This document shows positions 1 through 11,988 of a DNA stretch of 64,000 nucleotides, piece after piece (positions within the stretch are counted from its first letter, which is position 1; each line of letters starts with the position of its first letter). The stretch comes from Campanula takesimana (lineage: Eukaryota > Streptophyta > Magnoliopsida > Asterales > Campanulaceae). The notes beneath the pieces were generated by a model that worked only from the letters and a program-made list of their open reading frames with translations, was not told the origin of the DNA and searched no databases. The DNA lies in NCBI GenBank assembly GCA_026119855.1, contig JAOWBW010002527.1, positions 1 to 64,000 on the forward strand, given 5' to 3'. Position numbers and translations under genes: made by a program.

Positions 1-1350
1 ACAAGCAAAGCTCCAACAAGGTTTCAAGGAGCAGCCCTTCAAAGAAGAAAGAGAACTTCAACTTCTCCAAGAAGAAAGAAGATCTTGTTTGTTTTAATTG
101 CAGGACAACAGGTCACTTCGCATCAGAATGTCCAATTCCCAAATATGAGTATATGAAGAGAAAAAGTAACTTTACTCCAAGGTATTCAAAGCAAAAGGGA
201 ATGATGGCTGAGAAGACTCTACCTCAAAAGAGTTAGCTACATGGATAGAGTCAGACTCTGATGAAAGTGATGAAGATTCTGAAGGTCACATTGTTTGGTC
301 GTTCAGTCGATGATGAGGATGATAATAAAATTCGTCGCTCACCAAATGCCAAACCTAAACGGATAAGTTATACGGCCGATGAACTTGCTGAAAAAGGATT
401 CCTAACTCCGGTTCAAAAGAATGGTGATCTTCTATTTCAAGATGTGATGTTAGTGCAGCAAAGAAGGCTCTACTAAACCCCAAAGTGAAGGAGTTCTGTC
501 TCTACCACACCTCAAGTCAAGTTTGACATTTCTCCCGATGAACAAGAAAAGATGTTTGCAAAAGCTGAACAGGTAATTAGTAAGTTTTCTGGCATGAAGG
601 AAGCTTTAGCACTTTCAACTGAAGAAATTTCCCAGCTCAAGACGGAGAAATCTCTACTAAGATCTGAACTCACCCTCCTTAGGAGCAGATCAAGAGCATG
701 ACTCCTCTACTGATCGAAACCGTTTTTAGAAGAAACAAAATGCTATATTTAAAGTTAAAAACGATGAATTGGTTGCTGAAATAAAGACTTGAAAAAGATC
801 ACTAATGAGTGGACCAATTCTCGTGTCACTATGGAACAAATCTTAGAATCCCAAAAGCCTAGTGGAGATAAGAAAGGCTTAGGATTTCAAACTAATGACA
901 ACTTTAAATGTGCATCTTGTTGTGAAAGAGATGAGAAATTTACCCCGCAAACTTTGGAAGGGTCAAAGGCTAAACATCATGTTTCAAAGGGTGTAGGACA
1001 AGAAACCAAAGAAGAAACTAGAGTTCAACTATGTCTACCCTAAGAAACAAACTGGCAAGGCAAAGATGAAAGGTATGCCATGGATGAACCTACCGCAGAG
1101 GCTTCCTCTAGCAAGGTAGATGGCGCTCCCTACCGCATTATCCTGCCGCGAGGTCAATCGACCGCACCAAGGAAGATGACGACCGCAAGGAAGCCGTCGA
1201 CCGCAAGTGGCAGCAAGGCAGCAAAGTTCAAAAGGATGAATTTTGTTAAGGAGACCTCATCCATACCAGTAAATGATGTGTGCTCAAGACTTCAACGAAG
1301 TTTGTTAAACTCAGTTGGGTGGCTTCCACCATTGTTCTGTGTGTGATGGT
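1..1350 (+). pseudogene. gag polyprotein remnant with CCHC zinc knuckle
   Basis: A reading frame open from the window edge contains a retroviral-type zinc knuckle C-x2-C-x4-H-x4-C encoded at 90-131. This is the nucleocapsid part of gag, which binds element RNA. The frame stops at 234-236. An acidic Ser/Asp/Glu stretch follows in another frame, so a frameshift lies near 230. Further fragments run to about 1350 in shifting frames, including a Lys/Arg-rich tract (1080-1250) dense in CCGCA motifs. The N-terminal capsid region is outside the window. No intact product is possible. Confidence 0.75.
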
Positions 1351-1539
1351 TATGGTCACAAGGCTGCGAATGTCTTTTGAGATTCACACCCAATCCCAGA
1401 AAGAGTAACCCTCCTTCTGTGAGGCAAGTGTGGGTTGTCAAAAGTTGCTAACCCTTTGGACCCAAAAGAATAAAAAGGGGACCTGTTCTTAAATGTCTAT
1501 TTTGTAGGTCCTCTGCTTAATGGCCGGACATTCCAAGGA

Positions 1540-4500
1540 TAAATCAAGCTATATGGTATCTCGATAGTGGCTGTTCAAGACACATGACCGGAGATATCAA
1601 CTTATTGGAAGATGTCCGTGAAGAAAAAGGGCCATCAGTAACCTTCGGAGATAATAACAAAGGAAAGACTGTAGGATATGGAGTCATTCGTAAAGGAAAA
1701 ATCACCATCCAAGAAGTCTCTCTAGTTATTGGACTACAACCACATCTCTCTCAATATCTCAGTTCTGCGACAAAGGATTGCAATGCACTTCACTTCAAAA
1801 TTTCAATTTCTGTCTCATCAAAGATGGCATATCCGGCGTCACTTTGCTCAAAGGGATTCGTAAGAAAATGTTTTATGTTGTTGATTTTAATTCATCTTGC
1901 ATTTCTTCTAATCTCTGTTTTGTAGCAAAGAATGTTAGTAAGAATAGTTGGCTTTGGCTAATAAGACTAAGTCACTTAAACTTCAAGTATCTCTCGACCA
2001 AGATTGGTAGAGAAAATCTAGTTCGTGGTCTACCCAAAGTAGCTGATCACCACGATGAGAAGTGCACAGCATGTCACTAGGCAAACAACAAAAGCGTCTT
2101 TCTCCAGCAAGACGACACCTTCAACTTCTAGATGTTTGCAACTACTTCATATGGACCTGTTTGGACCTGTTTCTACCGAAAGTATTGGAGGAAAATAGAT
2201 ATTCCTTAGTTGTGGTAGATGATTACTCAAGATATACGTGGGTCGAGATGATGAGCTCCAAGATGATTGTTATGACATTTGACCGCACTCTTTAGACAGC
2301 TCCAAACACAAAAGAAGATGACATCGTTAGTGTTCGATCCGACAACGGTACAGAATTCAAGAACAACGGTGTTGCTCAATACTGTGATGATCATGGTATT
2401 GACCACAACTTTTCTGCTGCTGGAGTTCCACAACAAAAACGGTGTAGTAGAAAGAAAGAATAGAACGTTGATAGAGGCCGGAAAGACAATGATTGCTGAA
2501 GCAAAGCTACCTCAATACTTTTGGGCTGAAGCCGTAACACAGCATGCTTCACTCAAAATAGATCCCTCATCAACAAGACCTACAACAAAACTCCTTATGA
2601 AACTTTGAGAGAGGAAGAACCCCAACATAGCATACTTCAAGATATTTGGATGCAAATGCTTCATTCTCTACAACGGTAAAGAACATCGAGGTAAATTTGC
2701 TCCTAAGGCCGATGAAGGTATATAGGGTATTGCTAAACACTCAAAAGCTTTTCGTGTATTTAATAAAACCACTCTTAAGATAGTTGAATCTGTCCATGTT
2801 ACTTTTGATGAACATTCTCTTCTTGAGCCACATATGGCTCCAAATGTTGCTGATGATTTTGTTGAGATAAATGAGACAGGTACAACTCAACCACAAAATC
2901 AATCAACTCAAGGAAACCCATCTACCTCAACTTCAACTCCATTCTACCTCATATGAAGCACCAGAAGTTGCCTATCTGCTGCTACCTCAAATGGAGTTGA
3001 AGTTGAGACACCCATAAATGTTGAAGAACCTATCCCTCAAATTACTTATGATTGGGATGGCTCAAATGATGTACCACTTGAAGACTTACAACCACCATCA
3101 ACTCAACCAGACATACCTCAAGAAGTTCGTGAGGTCAGAGATCACCCAATTCAGAATATCATTGGTGATTTGCATTCTGGTGTAAGAACAAGAAGATCAA
3201 ACTATGATGCACTTACCGCATTCATATCTCAAGTTGACCTAAGAAAGTTGATGAAGCACTCCAAGACTCAAGTTGGGTTGTTGCTATGCAAGAAGAGCTC
3301 AACCAATTTGAAAGATGCAAAGTTTGGACCTTAGTTCCAAGGCCACAAGATCAAGGAGTGATTGGTACAAAGTGGGTATTCCGAAACAAGATGGATGAGA
3401 ATGGAAGCATCACAAGGAACAAAGCAAGGTTGGTTGCACAAGGATATAGACAAGAAGAAGGCATTGATTATGATGAAACATTTCCCCGTTGCAAGACTCG
3501 AAGCTATAAGAATATTCTTAGCTTATGCCTCTTACAAAAGATTCAAGCTATATCAAATGGATGTGAAGAGTGCATTCCTCAACGGTGAACTTCAAGAAAC
3601 AGTCTTTGTTGCTCAACACCCGGATTTGAAGACCCCAAATTTCCAAATCATGTCTACAAACTCCGTAAAGCTTTATATGGACTCAAACAAGCTCCACGAG
3701 CATGGTATGATACTCTATCTAAGTTTCTCCTTGAAAAGGGATTCAAGCGTGGTAAGATCGACACAACTTTATTCATTGCTAAATATAATGATCATACTTT
3801 ACTTGTTCAAATATATGTAGATGATATTATTTTGGTTCTACTAATGAATTGTTGTGTAAGCGTTTTGAGAAACTCATGAAAAGCAAATTTGAGATGAGCA
3901 TGATGGGAGAATTGACATTCTTCCTTGGACTTCAAATTAAACAATGTGCTGAAGGAATCTTCCTCAACCAAGCAAAATACACAAGAGATCTTATCAAGAA
4001 ATTTGGACTTGAAAATGCAAAGGCATACGACACTCCTATGGCTACTGGTAACAAGCTAGATAAAGACTTGAAAGGTAAGAAGGTTGATCAAACCTTATAT
4101 CGAGGTATGATTGGCTCTCTCCTATACTTAACTGCTAGTAGGCCAGATATCATGTTTAGTGTTTGCGTTTGTGCTCGTTATCAAGCTGATCCTCGAGAAG
4201 CACATCTTATTGCTGTTAAACGAATTATTCGATATCTATCTGGGACTATTAACCTTGGACTTTGGTACTCCAAAGATTCAACTTTTGATCTTATAGGTTA
4301 CTCAGATGCAGATTACGCAGCATGTACCATTGACAGGAAAAGCACAAGTGGAACTTGTCATTTCCTTGGAAATCGACTAGTTTCATGGGCAAGCAAGAAA
4401 CAAGCCTCAGTCTCTGTATCTACCACAGAAGCTGAATATATAGCTGCTGGAAGCTGCTGCTGCCAAGTGCTGTGGATGAAGCAACAATTGGTTGACTACG

Positions 4501-4752
4501 GAATCAAAGAAGAAAATTGTCCAATCTTTTGTGACAATACATCTACCATTGCTGTCTCCAACAACCCTGTCATGCATTCCAAGACCAAAACATTGATATC
4601 AAATACCACTTTCTCAAGGATCATGTTGAAAAAGGTAATATCCACCTAGAGTATGTGAGTATGATGATCAAATTGCAGATATTCTCACCAAGGCTCTTGA
4701 TTCCAAGAGATTTAGGTATCTAAGAGGAGAAATGGGTATGCTTGAACTCTAA
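1540..4752 (+). pseudogene. copia pol remnant (protease, integrase, RT, RNase H)
   Basis: Domains in order: an aspartic protease segment with Asp-Ser-Gly at 1563-1571; a GAG-pre-integrase zinc segment at about 1960-2080; the integrase core at about 2140-2560, with VVDDYSRYTW, SDNGTEF and the VERKN glutamate; reverse transcriptase at about 3250-3840, with KARLVAQGY, QMDVKSAFLNGEL and the catalytic YVDD at 3814-3825; RNase H at about 4290-4560, with SDADYA and TTEAEY. The C-terminal tether ends at a TAA at 4750-4752. Pol would copy and integrate the element. At least five frame changes are visible, several inside RT. The longest open segment is 3849-4649. Order integrase before RT fixes it as copia, not gypsy. 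Confidence 0.9.
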
Positions 4753-5462
4753 CTCAAACTTGTCCATATAATTTCTTGTACTAATGTTTGTCAAAAAGTT
4801 CAATATCAAGATAGGTACACGGCAGACCAACTCACGGTCAAGCATATAACACAAACCTCTAAACTCAATAACCGCAACTCATGTCTGCCGCCAACTATGC
4901 TGCCGCATAAAGTCTTGTCACCTCAGTAATGATATCTCAAAAGACTAAATAAGGTAAGACCTCACCGACCGCACATGTCACGGTCGACATCTCAAGCTAC
5001 CGCACATGTCACGGTCGATCTTCAAGTTACCGCACTCTAAGGCCCCAGGTAAGTCTTTCTAACTTTGAGATATCTAGGTGTTTAGATCTAACTACCTCAA
5101 GGGTATTAAGGTAACTTCCTCTTTTCCCTCGTTTTATTTAATTCAAATTTTTTTTTGGAGCATTAAATTTTCATTTAATTTTTATTCCTTAAAATTATTT
5201 ATGAGCCGTCATTAGGCTATTGACATGACACCTAGTAACCTCGCATTTAATTCGATCAGACATCCCTAGGTCACATCCGTACCTTTTGCAGAGTTAACCC
5301 TCCATCTTCCCATCATCTGACCTCTGCAAACCACCCTCCACCTAAACCGCTCCACCTTTTTATACTCCACCACTCTCTGCATTTCACCTTTTCGAAAATC
5401 ATCTCTCTCTCTAAAATCTCTCTAAAACCGTCATCCATCTTCTCTCTTTGAAATTCTCTATA
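4753..5462 (+). other. non-coding spacer between pol and the 3' ORF
   Basis: There is no credible ORF here. The stretch 4860-5045 carries repeated phrases built on ACCGCACATGTCACGGTC and other CCGCA units. The stretch 5330-5460 is pyrimidine-rich and resembles a 5' leader, with CTCTCTCTCTAAAATC blocks just before the next ATG. It probably serves as promoter or leader for the extra 3' ORF; that is inference. Confidence 0.5.
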
Positions 5463-8400
5463 ATGACTTCCAAACACCAATCTAAGAAGTCTTCAAAATC
5501 GACTGAATCCAGAGACGAAATTCCTAGTTCTATTCCATCTCAACCCGCTCCTCCAGTCGTAGTTATGGTATGAACTTCTTGAATCTCGCTATATTTTTTT
5601 GGCGGACATTTCCAAAAACTTTTCACATTCTCTAAGATTCATCTCATTATTGTTACTTATATGTAGTTAAAACTTTGGGTTGATTGTTTATTCTTGGTTC
5701 TAGTTACTATATCTGTAGATTGCATAAGATTTCATCCAGGTTTATGAATTCGATTGAGCCAAATGGTTTTTTAAATTTTTTCGGTATTCCAATACTTTCC
5801 CCTTTCAATTTCTGAGTTTAATGTTGATTAGTTCATGAAATTGATGTGTTTTTATTGCTCTATAGGCATTTCCGATTCTTCCCAGGTCTTTTATTTGTTT
5901 TAGTCACTTTTATGGGAATCTGGTTTAACATGTGTATCGTGTTATCGTGTTCTTCATAGTGTTCTACGTGTTCTTGGCATATTCAATGATTTGATCCATT
6001 TTTATTTAACTTGTTTGACATTTTGTGTTTATACACTATTCACATTTTGATCTTGTATGGGTCCCACACTGTGTTTGCGGTAATATCGTTAATATCTATG
6101 CCTACCGCAACCTTTGTTACGTGCCTCACTTGACCGCACCATCATTGCCTTTCATTCTTGTCAAGTGACCGCACGACCTACCTCGTTTTCTAAACTTTAA
6201 ATTTTGCTTGTTTCAGGACCTAAACCATTTCATTCCTGGGATAGTCATTGACCATGCAGATCTCAAGAAGGATGCAATTGGCCGCAATATCTTGGGTCGC
6301 ATGCACAAATCTGGAATTTCCCTCTCTTTACCTTTGCTCAAGAATTTCATCTCCCCGCTTTTGTTGACGAATTCTTCAGTTCGGCTGTTGAAATGGAAAG
6401 TCCAGAAGAGCCTGCCGCACATCCTAAATTCCTTAAAGCCACTGTTATGGGAATCCATTTGGCCTTTGATGCTAGTGACATTTGCCCATGCCGTGGGAAT
6501 CAAGAAAAGCAAGGATTTTGATACTATTCACGGCAGGAGACCCTTAGTCTGGCTAAGAAACTAGCTGGCACGGCAGACATTCTCAAAATCCAGCGTAAGG
6601 ACGTTGGTGAAATAATGTACCATATTGGCCATCTGGTAGATCATGCCCTATTATGCAAGACTGGCAATCATGCCAACTTTAATCACACTCAATGGATGAT
6701 CTCTGCTGCTATTTATCTTGGCAAGCGATTAGATTGGGGTCAAATCATGTATGACATCCTGCGAGCCAATATTCTCTCATATAAGGATGCGGCTGATGAA
6801 GGCGAGACCAAGTACCGCACGAACAGTAGGTTGATTTCCTACTTGATGAGTCACACAATCAGAATTAGGGAATTGTATGAGCAGAACAAGAATTATAAGG
6901 TTCCAATTCCTACCTCAAAAGACTTCTGCCGCAAATCTATGAAGACCAATTACCGTAGTAATTTTGGAGATGAGATGTACCGCTCCTATCTTCTGAGAGA
7001 TCCAATTGAAGAATACATACATCCTAAATACTCTAAGAGAGGTCAAGCAAATCTTGGTGATAGAATGGTTAGTGATGTGGAGGCTGCCGAATTTGAACAA
7101 GACCGCAAGAATGCTGCCGCCATGAAGGCTCGTGAAAGGGTAAGAATGTTGAACTCCCCTCTCCTCCAACTTCTGTTAAAGGCAAAGAGAAGGTTGGGGA
7201 ACCGACAAGGAAGTCAAGACCAGTTTCCCAGGGCATCAAGATTGCACCTACCGCACCTGTTCGTCCTGCCGCTCCAAAACCTCCAAAATCTAAAGTTATT
7301 CCTACTGCACCTCCAATGTCTCCTTCCCATCCCCTGAACCTCAACCAAAATCCAAAGTCTCTAAATCCCACTCTTCCAAACCTGCCGCGCCAAAACAACC
7401 CTATGTTGTCCTCATTCTACCGTGCCTTCCCTTAAATCCAAACCTTCTATATCCCTCAAAACAGCACCAAGTAAGGGGAGTCGTTTGACAAGAAAAGATC
7501 TCATACCCCTAGCCCTGTCAAAGTCTCCAAAAAGGCTAAGGTGCTAAGCAACTTCACCTGAGGTAATCTCCCCAACCCTTTCATCTGACGAGGAAATAGT
7601 GGTTGCCCCTCCCAAAATTTCAAAGAATTTTGTTTGGATGCCCAAGAAGCTGATATGGAAGAAGTGAGTGGATCTGAGAATGAGGATGATGCTGCCGCAG
7701 AAGAGGATGAGCAGTCTGAAGATGACACTGAAAGTGAAAAAGAGGAACAGGCTGTTGAGAAGCCTATTGACAAGGGATTGGTTGATGAGAGTTCTGAGGA
7801 AGAACATGGAGATTCTGCCGCAAGTGACAAGTCTGCCGCAGAAAAAAGGATATGGATGTTGAAAATGTTGAAGAAGATATTGCTCCTGAGAAGATGAGTT
7901 CTTTTGTTGTTGTTGAAGATGTTGATGATGATGAGCCAATATCACCAAGGGTTACTGTTTCTGAGCAACATGTTGAAATTCCTCCTACCGCAGTTCCTGA
8001 CCCTGCCGTACCACCCCTTTGAACGTTCAACCTGAGGCTGCCGCATCATCCACTGCTGAGCTCCTTGCCGCAGTTAAACTTTTGACTCAGATGCAGGCAG
8101 ACACCCAGTCACAAGTTGATTCTCTAGTGTCTAGTATGGTGGCACTTCGAGAGGAGGTTATTGAGTTAAAATCTGATCAAGCCACTTTGAAGCGCGATGT
8201 TGCCGCACTTCCCTCCGAAATGAGGACATCATCAGCAGAACAACTAGCACCTCTACCGCTCCTCCACCTCCTACCGCAGCTGATACTCCTTCCCTCACTC
8301 TTGCCGCGCTCAAAGATGCGCTCAGAAAACAAACTGATTACATTAGTAATAGTGTTGTTAGTGGGGTTGAGGCGGCAAGCAAAGAGCTTTCAAAGTCAAT

Positions 8401-8865
8401 GAATGATGATAAACTCGAAGTCAAGGATGAGTTGGGAAAGGAGCTGAAGAAGTTGAAATCTTCACTAAAAGAGGAAATAATGGTTCAAACAAATACCGCT
8501 CTTCTTTCGGTTGCTGAAAAATTTACTCCCAAGATTACCGCGATGACTGAAGCAATGAAGGTTCAAACCAACCGTATTGAGATCAACAACGTCAGAATTG
8601 AAGGACAATCTACCAAGATTGACCTCCTATCCAACCGCATCAATACGGTAATGAACAGGCTAAATCGACAAGGCGTGATTCAAGCTGCGCAGGAAGCTTT
8701 TCAACCTCCTGAAGCAGGTCACGGCATGTTCAAGCTCACGGTGAAGAGGAAGAAGAAGATGGAGTCGCTACTCCAGTCATGATTCCCGGATTGAATATCC
8801 CAGCTTACCGCTTTCCTCTTGCCGCAAAATTCATTGAAGACCTCATTGATGTTGACCGCATTTGA
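5463..8865 (+). pseudogene. extra 3' ORF of the Sirevirus-like element, spliced, degenerate
   Basis: It lies between pol and the 3' LTR, where Sireviruses carry an accessory (often called envelope-like) gene. A 35-codon Ser/Lys/Pro-rich first exon (ATG 5463) ends at a consensus donor. A long second region opens at 6217 and reads through 6208-6564, 6615-7337, 7634-7897, 8019-8402 and 8399-8782 in changing frames, ending near a TGA at 8863-8865. The middle resembles the 'putative plant transposon protein' domain. It is followed by a Pro/Lys-rich linker, a strongly acidic Glu/Asp/Ser tract (about 7640-7850) and heptad-like coiled coils (8019-8700). I see no signal peptide or fusion region, so I do not call it an envelope protein. 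Multiple frameshifts make it non-functional. Confidence 0.6.
5568..6216 (+). other. probable intron in the 3' ORF
   Basis: The donor ATG|GTATGA at 5567/5568 and the acceptor TTGCTTGTTTCAG ending at 6216 bracket 649 T-rich bases without coding character. Reading frames are open immediately before and after. The 3' third holds several CCGCA motifs. Spliced accessory ORFs are plausible for this element class; splicing itself is not shown by the sequence. Confidence 0.6.
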
Positions 8866-9250
8866 TCTGACCACATGTGGTCATTAAATTTGATGTTTAA
8901 AACAATCTTACTTTTATGTTTTATTCTCGGTTTGTAACTTAAAACTATATTTCTCTTTTGAGATCCTTATACTCCTGCTGCCTTAATGATATCATCTTGG
9001 AGTATGATTATTGTGTTTTTTGCATTTCTACTCCTTCTCTGATTATTTATCTTGAAATGCTTCAAATATTTCTATCTTCTAGGATTAGTAATTTGTTTTT
9101 CTTTTAGGATGATAGAAATCTATGACATTGGCTTAGAGTGTGCATTGACTTGGGACATGATATTTAATAAAATATTTACTCTTGAAAACATGTTTTTACC
9201 AAGTACAATGAATTAGCCTTTGTTATAGTAGGTAATGGTCTCAATCAAAT

Positions 9251-9260
9251 AGGGGGAGAT
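9251..9260 (+). other. polypurine tract next to the 3' LTR
   Basis: The purine run AGGGGGAGAT directly abuts the TGTTGGG start of the LTR. This is the position and composition of the plus-strand primer site of LTR retrotransposons. Confidence 0.8.
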
Positions 9261-10808
9261 TGTTGGGTATGCTTATTATAAACCACTCCTATTACCTAGA
9301 TTTGATTGATCCCATAACCTAATTTTTATCTTTTGTGGACTTTAGGATATATTGTAAGAAGTGTTAAAACTTCATTCTTAGAATAGTCCACCTTGATAGT
9401 ATAGGCTTTAGATTGATAGGCTGGAAATTTTCTAAGTCTGGAAAAATGAGGTAGGTCCATTGCCTACCGCATGTAACCTACCGCATAACCAAGGTGCCGC
9501 ATTCTCTATGCTTGCCGCAGATAACCTTGCCGCATGGTTTCATCCTACCGCGTGAATCTCTACCGCATGGAACCATGGTTGAAGAAACTCAAGATGGTTC
9601 AAACTTAACCATGGTCACACTTGTGTCTTTACCTTGGTTAGTTTTGAACGTTGCAAATTCAAATTTCAAATTTGAATACAACTGTCATCATAGTACAGTT
9701 GGACCACCATGACTCTGCAACAAAAGGACAACTCAGACTGAGCTCCAATTAGATTTCAACAGCTCATTGTCCTTCAACTTGGACCCCAAGTATTTCTAAC
9801 GGCTAGTTTCTCCATCAAGGCTATAAATAGACCTTGAATTCTTCATTGAAAGATACGCTGAGATTCTAAGAGAGAAATTGCTGTTAAAATTCTTGGTGAT
9901 TGAAGATCATACTCAAGATTTCCAAAATCCTTTGAATCTTCAAGCACTCAACCTTCAAGTCTTCAACAAATCTCCAGCAACCTTCAAGATCAAATCTCAA
10001 GCCTCTCAACACAAGATTCATTAGGCTCTAAAATCATATAGATTTCAAAGAGCTCTTGATTCTTACACACACACTCACCCCGATTGATCAATCACATAGA
10101 TTGAATCATTAGGGATACACTGGTCTAAGTCTAGGATTGTTCTTCATAGAAAATAGGAGTTAATTCAGTTCTTCATCTTTGTAATCTGTACTCAAGAGAA
10201 TTAATACATCCTCCATTCAAAATCCAAGACTGACCATCTTGGTAAAGGACGTAGATCTTTTAACAGATCGAACCTTTCCAAATCATTGTGTCATTTACTT
10301 ACTGCACTTTACCTTTCTGCAAATTTACTTATTGTTCATCTTGTTCATATTGCTCTTCACTTGTTCATATTAATTTTGTTTGTCTTTTAGTGTTTGATCT
10401 TTCAGATTTAAGAACAAGTGTGAATTGTGTTTGTTTGTCTACCTCATTGCCTAAGTTAAAATCTGACTAACTTATTATTTGCCAAAAATCTCCAAGACAC
10501 AAATTTTCAATCTTTCAACCTACCTCACCTTAACCTACCGCACTACTACCTACCGCATATACATCTACCGCACTACCTACCGCAAAAACTAACCTACCGC
10601 ATTGAACTTATCAAAACCAACTCTTAACTTGTTTCAACGAAAACTTCCGCTGTGCATTTTATACTTGACCGTGTGGTTTTTATCTACCGCAAAACTCAAG
10701 TGTAAGCATAAAGGTTGAATTTTGAAAAAGGGTTGAAATTTTAAATAGGCTATTCACCCCCCCCCTCTAGCCTCTTTTCATACCCTTGTTGTGTCTCTGG
10801 GACCAACA
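9261..10808 (+). repeat. 3' LTR of the Sirevirus-like element (1548 bp)
   Basis: It begins TGTTGGGTATGC after the PPT and ends GACCAACA, giving the TG...CA termini with the short inverted repeat TGTTGG/CCAACA. Two clusters of CCGCA lie inside (9465-9565 and 10535-10690). The end has the poly-C plus CTCTAGCC signature common in plant copia LTRs. The next bases belong to a Harbinger ORF, confirming the boundary. Confidence 0.85.
9821..9830 (+). promoter_or_regulatory. LTR TATA box
   Basis: CTATAAATAG lies 560 bases into the LTR, with a plausible start of transcription about 30 bases on. The flanking region is free of other TATA candidates. It would drive genomic RNA in a 5' LTR copy. Confidence 0.6.
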
Positions 10809-11517
10809 AGGAGGTTCAACCACTAGTCGGATAAAAATTGTCAAATGGAGCACGAAGGACAATATAGTGCTAATCAGTGGGTGGATTAAGTTTGGAACCG
10901 ACAGTGTAGTCGGAAAAAATCAGAAGAGTGAAGCGTTTTGGGGTAAGATTGTTGAATATTGTAACGAACATTGTGAATTTAACCCTCCCAGTGAAGTAGT
11001 TTCATGCAAAAATCGTTTCAATTATATAAACGCCAAATTGGGCAAATGGGTAGGTGCATACGATAACGCTAAGCGTATGCAACAAAGCGGGTGGTCGGAG
11101 AATGATGTTTTGAAAAAAGCTCACGAATTATATAAAAGTGCTAACAATAGCACATTTAATTTGATGGACGAGTGGATAGCTACCCGAGATCAACCACGCT
11201 ACGCAAGTCAGGTTGGAGGAAATACTGGATCTGATAGCAGTGGATCTAAGAGAGCACGAGAAGGTGATGTAGGTGATTCAAGCTCGGTTGGATCCATTCC
11301 TCGTCCTATGGGAAGAGAGGCAGCTAAGAAAAAGGCGGGGAAGAAAAAAGTGGGGTTGTCACCGGTAAAGGAACAAAAGTGGTCAGAATTCAAACAATTC
11401 AAAGAGAAAGAATTGGAACGAATGGACAACTTAGTCTCAGAACAAGAGAAGGCAAACAATATTGCCCTTAACAAGACTCGGGCTAAAAATAGGAAAATGT
11501 GGATGCAGTTGAGTTAA
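10809..11517 (+). pseudogene. Harbinger ORF1, Myb/SANT-like DNA-binding protein, 5' truncated
   Basis: The frame is open from inside the copia LTR (an ATG at 10786 belongs to the LTR) to the TAA ending at 11517. The first 110 or so residues form a trihelix/SANT-like domain with regularly spaced tryptophans (KWSTKDN, SEAFWGKI, KLGKWVG). A Ser/Gly linker, a Lys-rich nuclear-localisation-like stretch (AAKKKAGKKK) and a charged coiled C-terminus with EFKQFKEKELERM follow. In the PIF/Harbinger family this protein binds element ends and helps bring the transposase to the nucleus. The native start codon has been displaced by the retrotransposon, so the gene is disrupted although its body is uninterrupted. 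Confidence 0.8.
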
Positions 11518-11701
11518 ATGGAGTCTCGCGATCATCATCAACAACAGCTTTTTGAAATGTTGACTGAAGAGCTGTTTGGCAATTAATGTTTGTTTTCTAG
11601 ATTTATGTCAATTTTCTGCACTGGTGTACTACTTTCAAGATTCTCAGTATGTAACTTTACCTTTTAATTATATCTATGTAATTCTATTATTGGAGTTCGT
11701 C

Positions 11702-11890
11702 AATTAACTCAATTGAATTGAAGCTTCAAATCCGTCAACCACGACCACTCATTTGTTATCCTTTAACTAACTCAATTCAATAGAAGCTTCAAATCCGTCA
11801 ACCACGACCACTCATTTGTTATCCTTTAACTAACTCAATTCAATAGAAGCTTCAAATTCGTCAACCTCAGCCACTCATTTTCTTATAAAT
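11702..11890 (+). repeat. three 63-bp tandem repeats upstream of the transposase
   Basis: Units start at 11702, 11765 and 11828. Each contains AACTCAATTCAATAGAAGC and CGTCAACCACGACCACTC with few differences. The third runs into a TATA-like CTTATAAATAAC at about 11882-11893, so the array sits directly upstream of the presumed transposase promoter. Confidence 0.85.
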
Positions 11891-11988
11891 AACACTCTCT
11901 TCTTTCATTCTTCCTACACCAAACACATTCTTCTTTCCTTCTTCCTACATCAAACACTCTCTCCTTATTGAGAATTCCTCCTACATCA

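Larger units (their letters stand above)
1..10808 (+). mobile_element. Sirevirus-like Ty1/copia retrotransposon, 3' portion
   Basis: The order CCHC gag, protease, integrase, reverse transcriptase, RNase H, extra 3' ORF, polypurine tract and LTR is that of a Ty1/copia element of the Sirevirus (SIRE/Maximus) type. The 5' LTR and start of gag lie left of the window. All ORFs are broken by frameshifts and stops, so this copy is dead. The 3' LTR ends at 10808 inside the first ORF of a Harbinger transposon, so the element inserted into that transposon. The next five bases, AGGAG, are the expected TSD, which cannot be checked without the left flank. The whole element is saturated with the pentamer CCGCA. 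The Sirevirus assignment rests on RT wording and the post-pol ORF and is inference. Confidence 0.85.
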
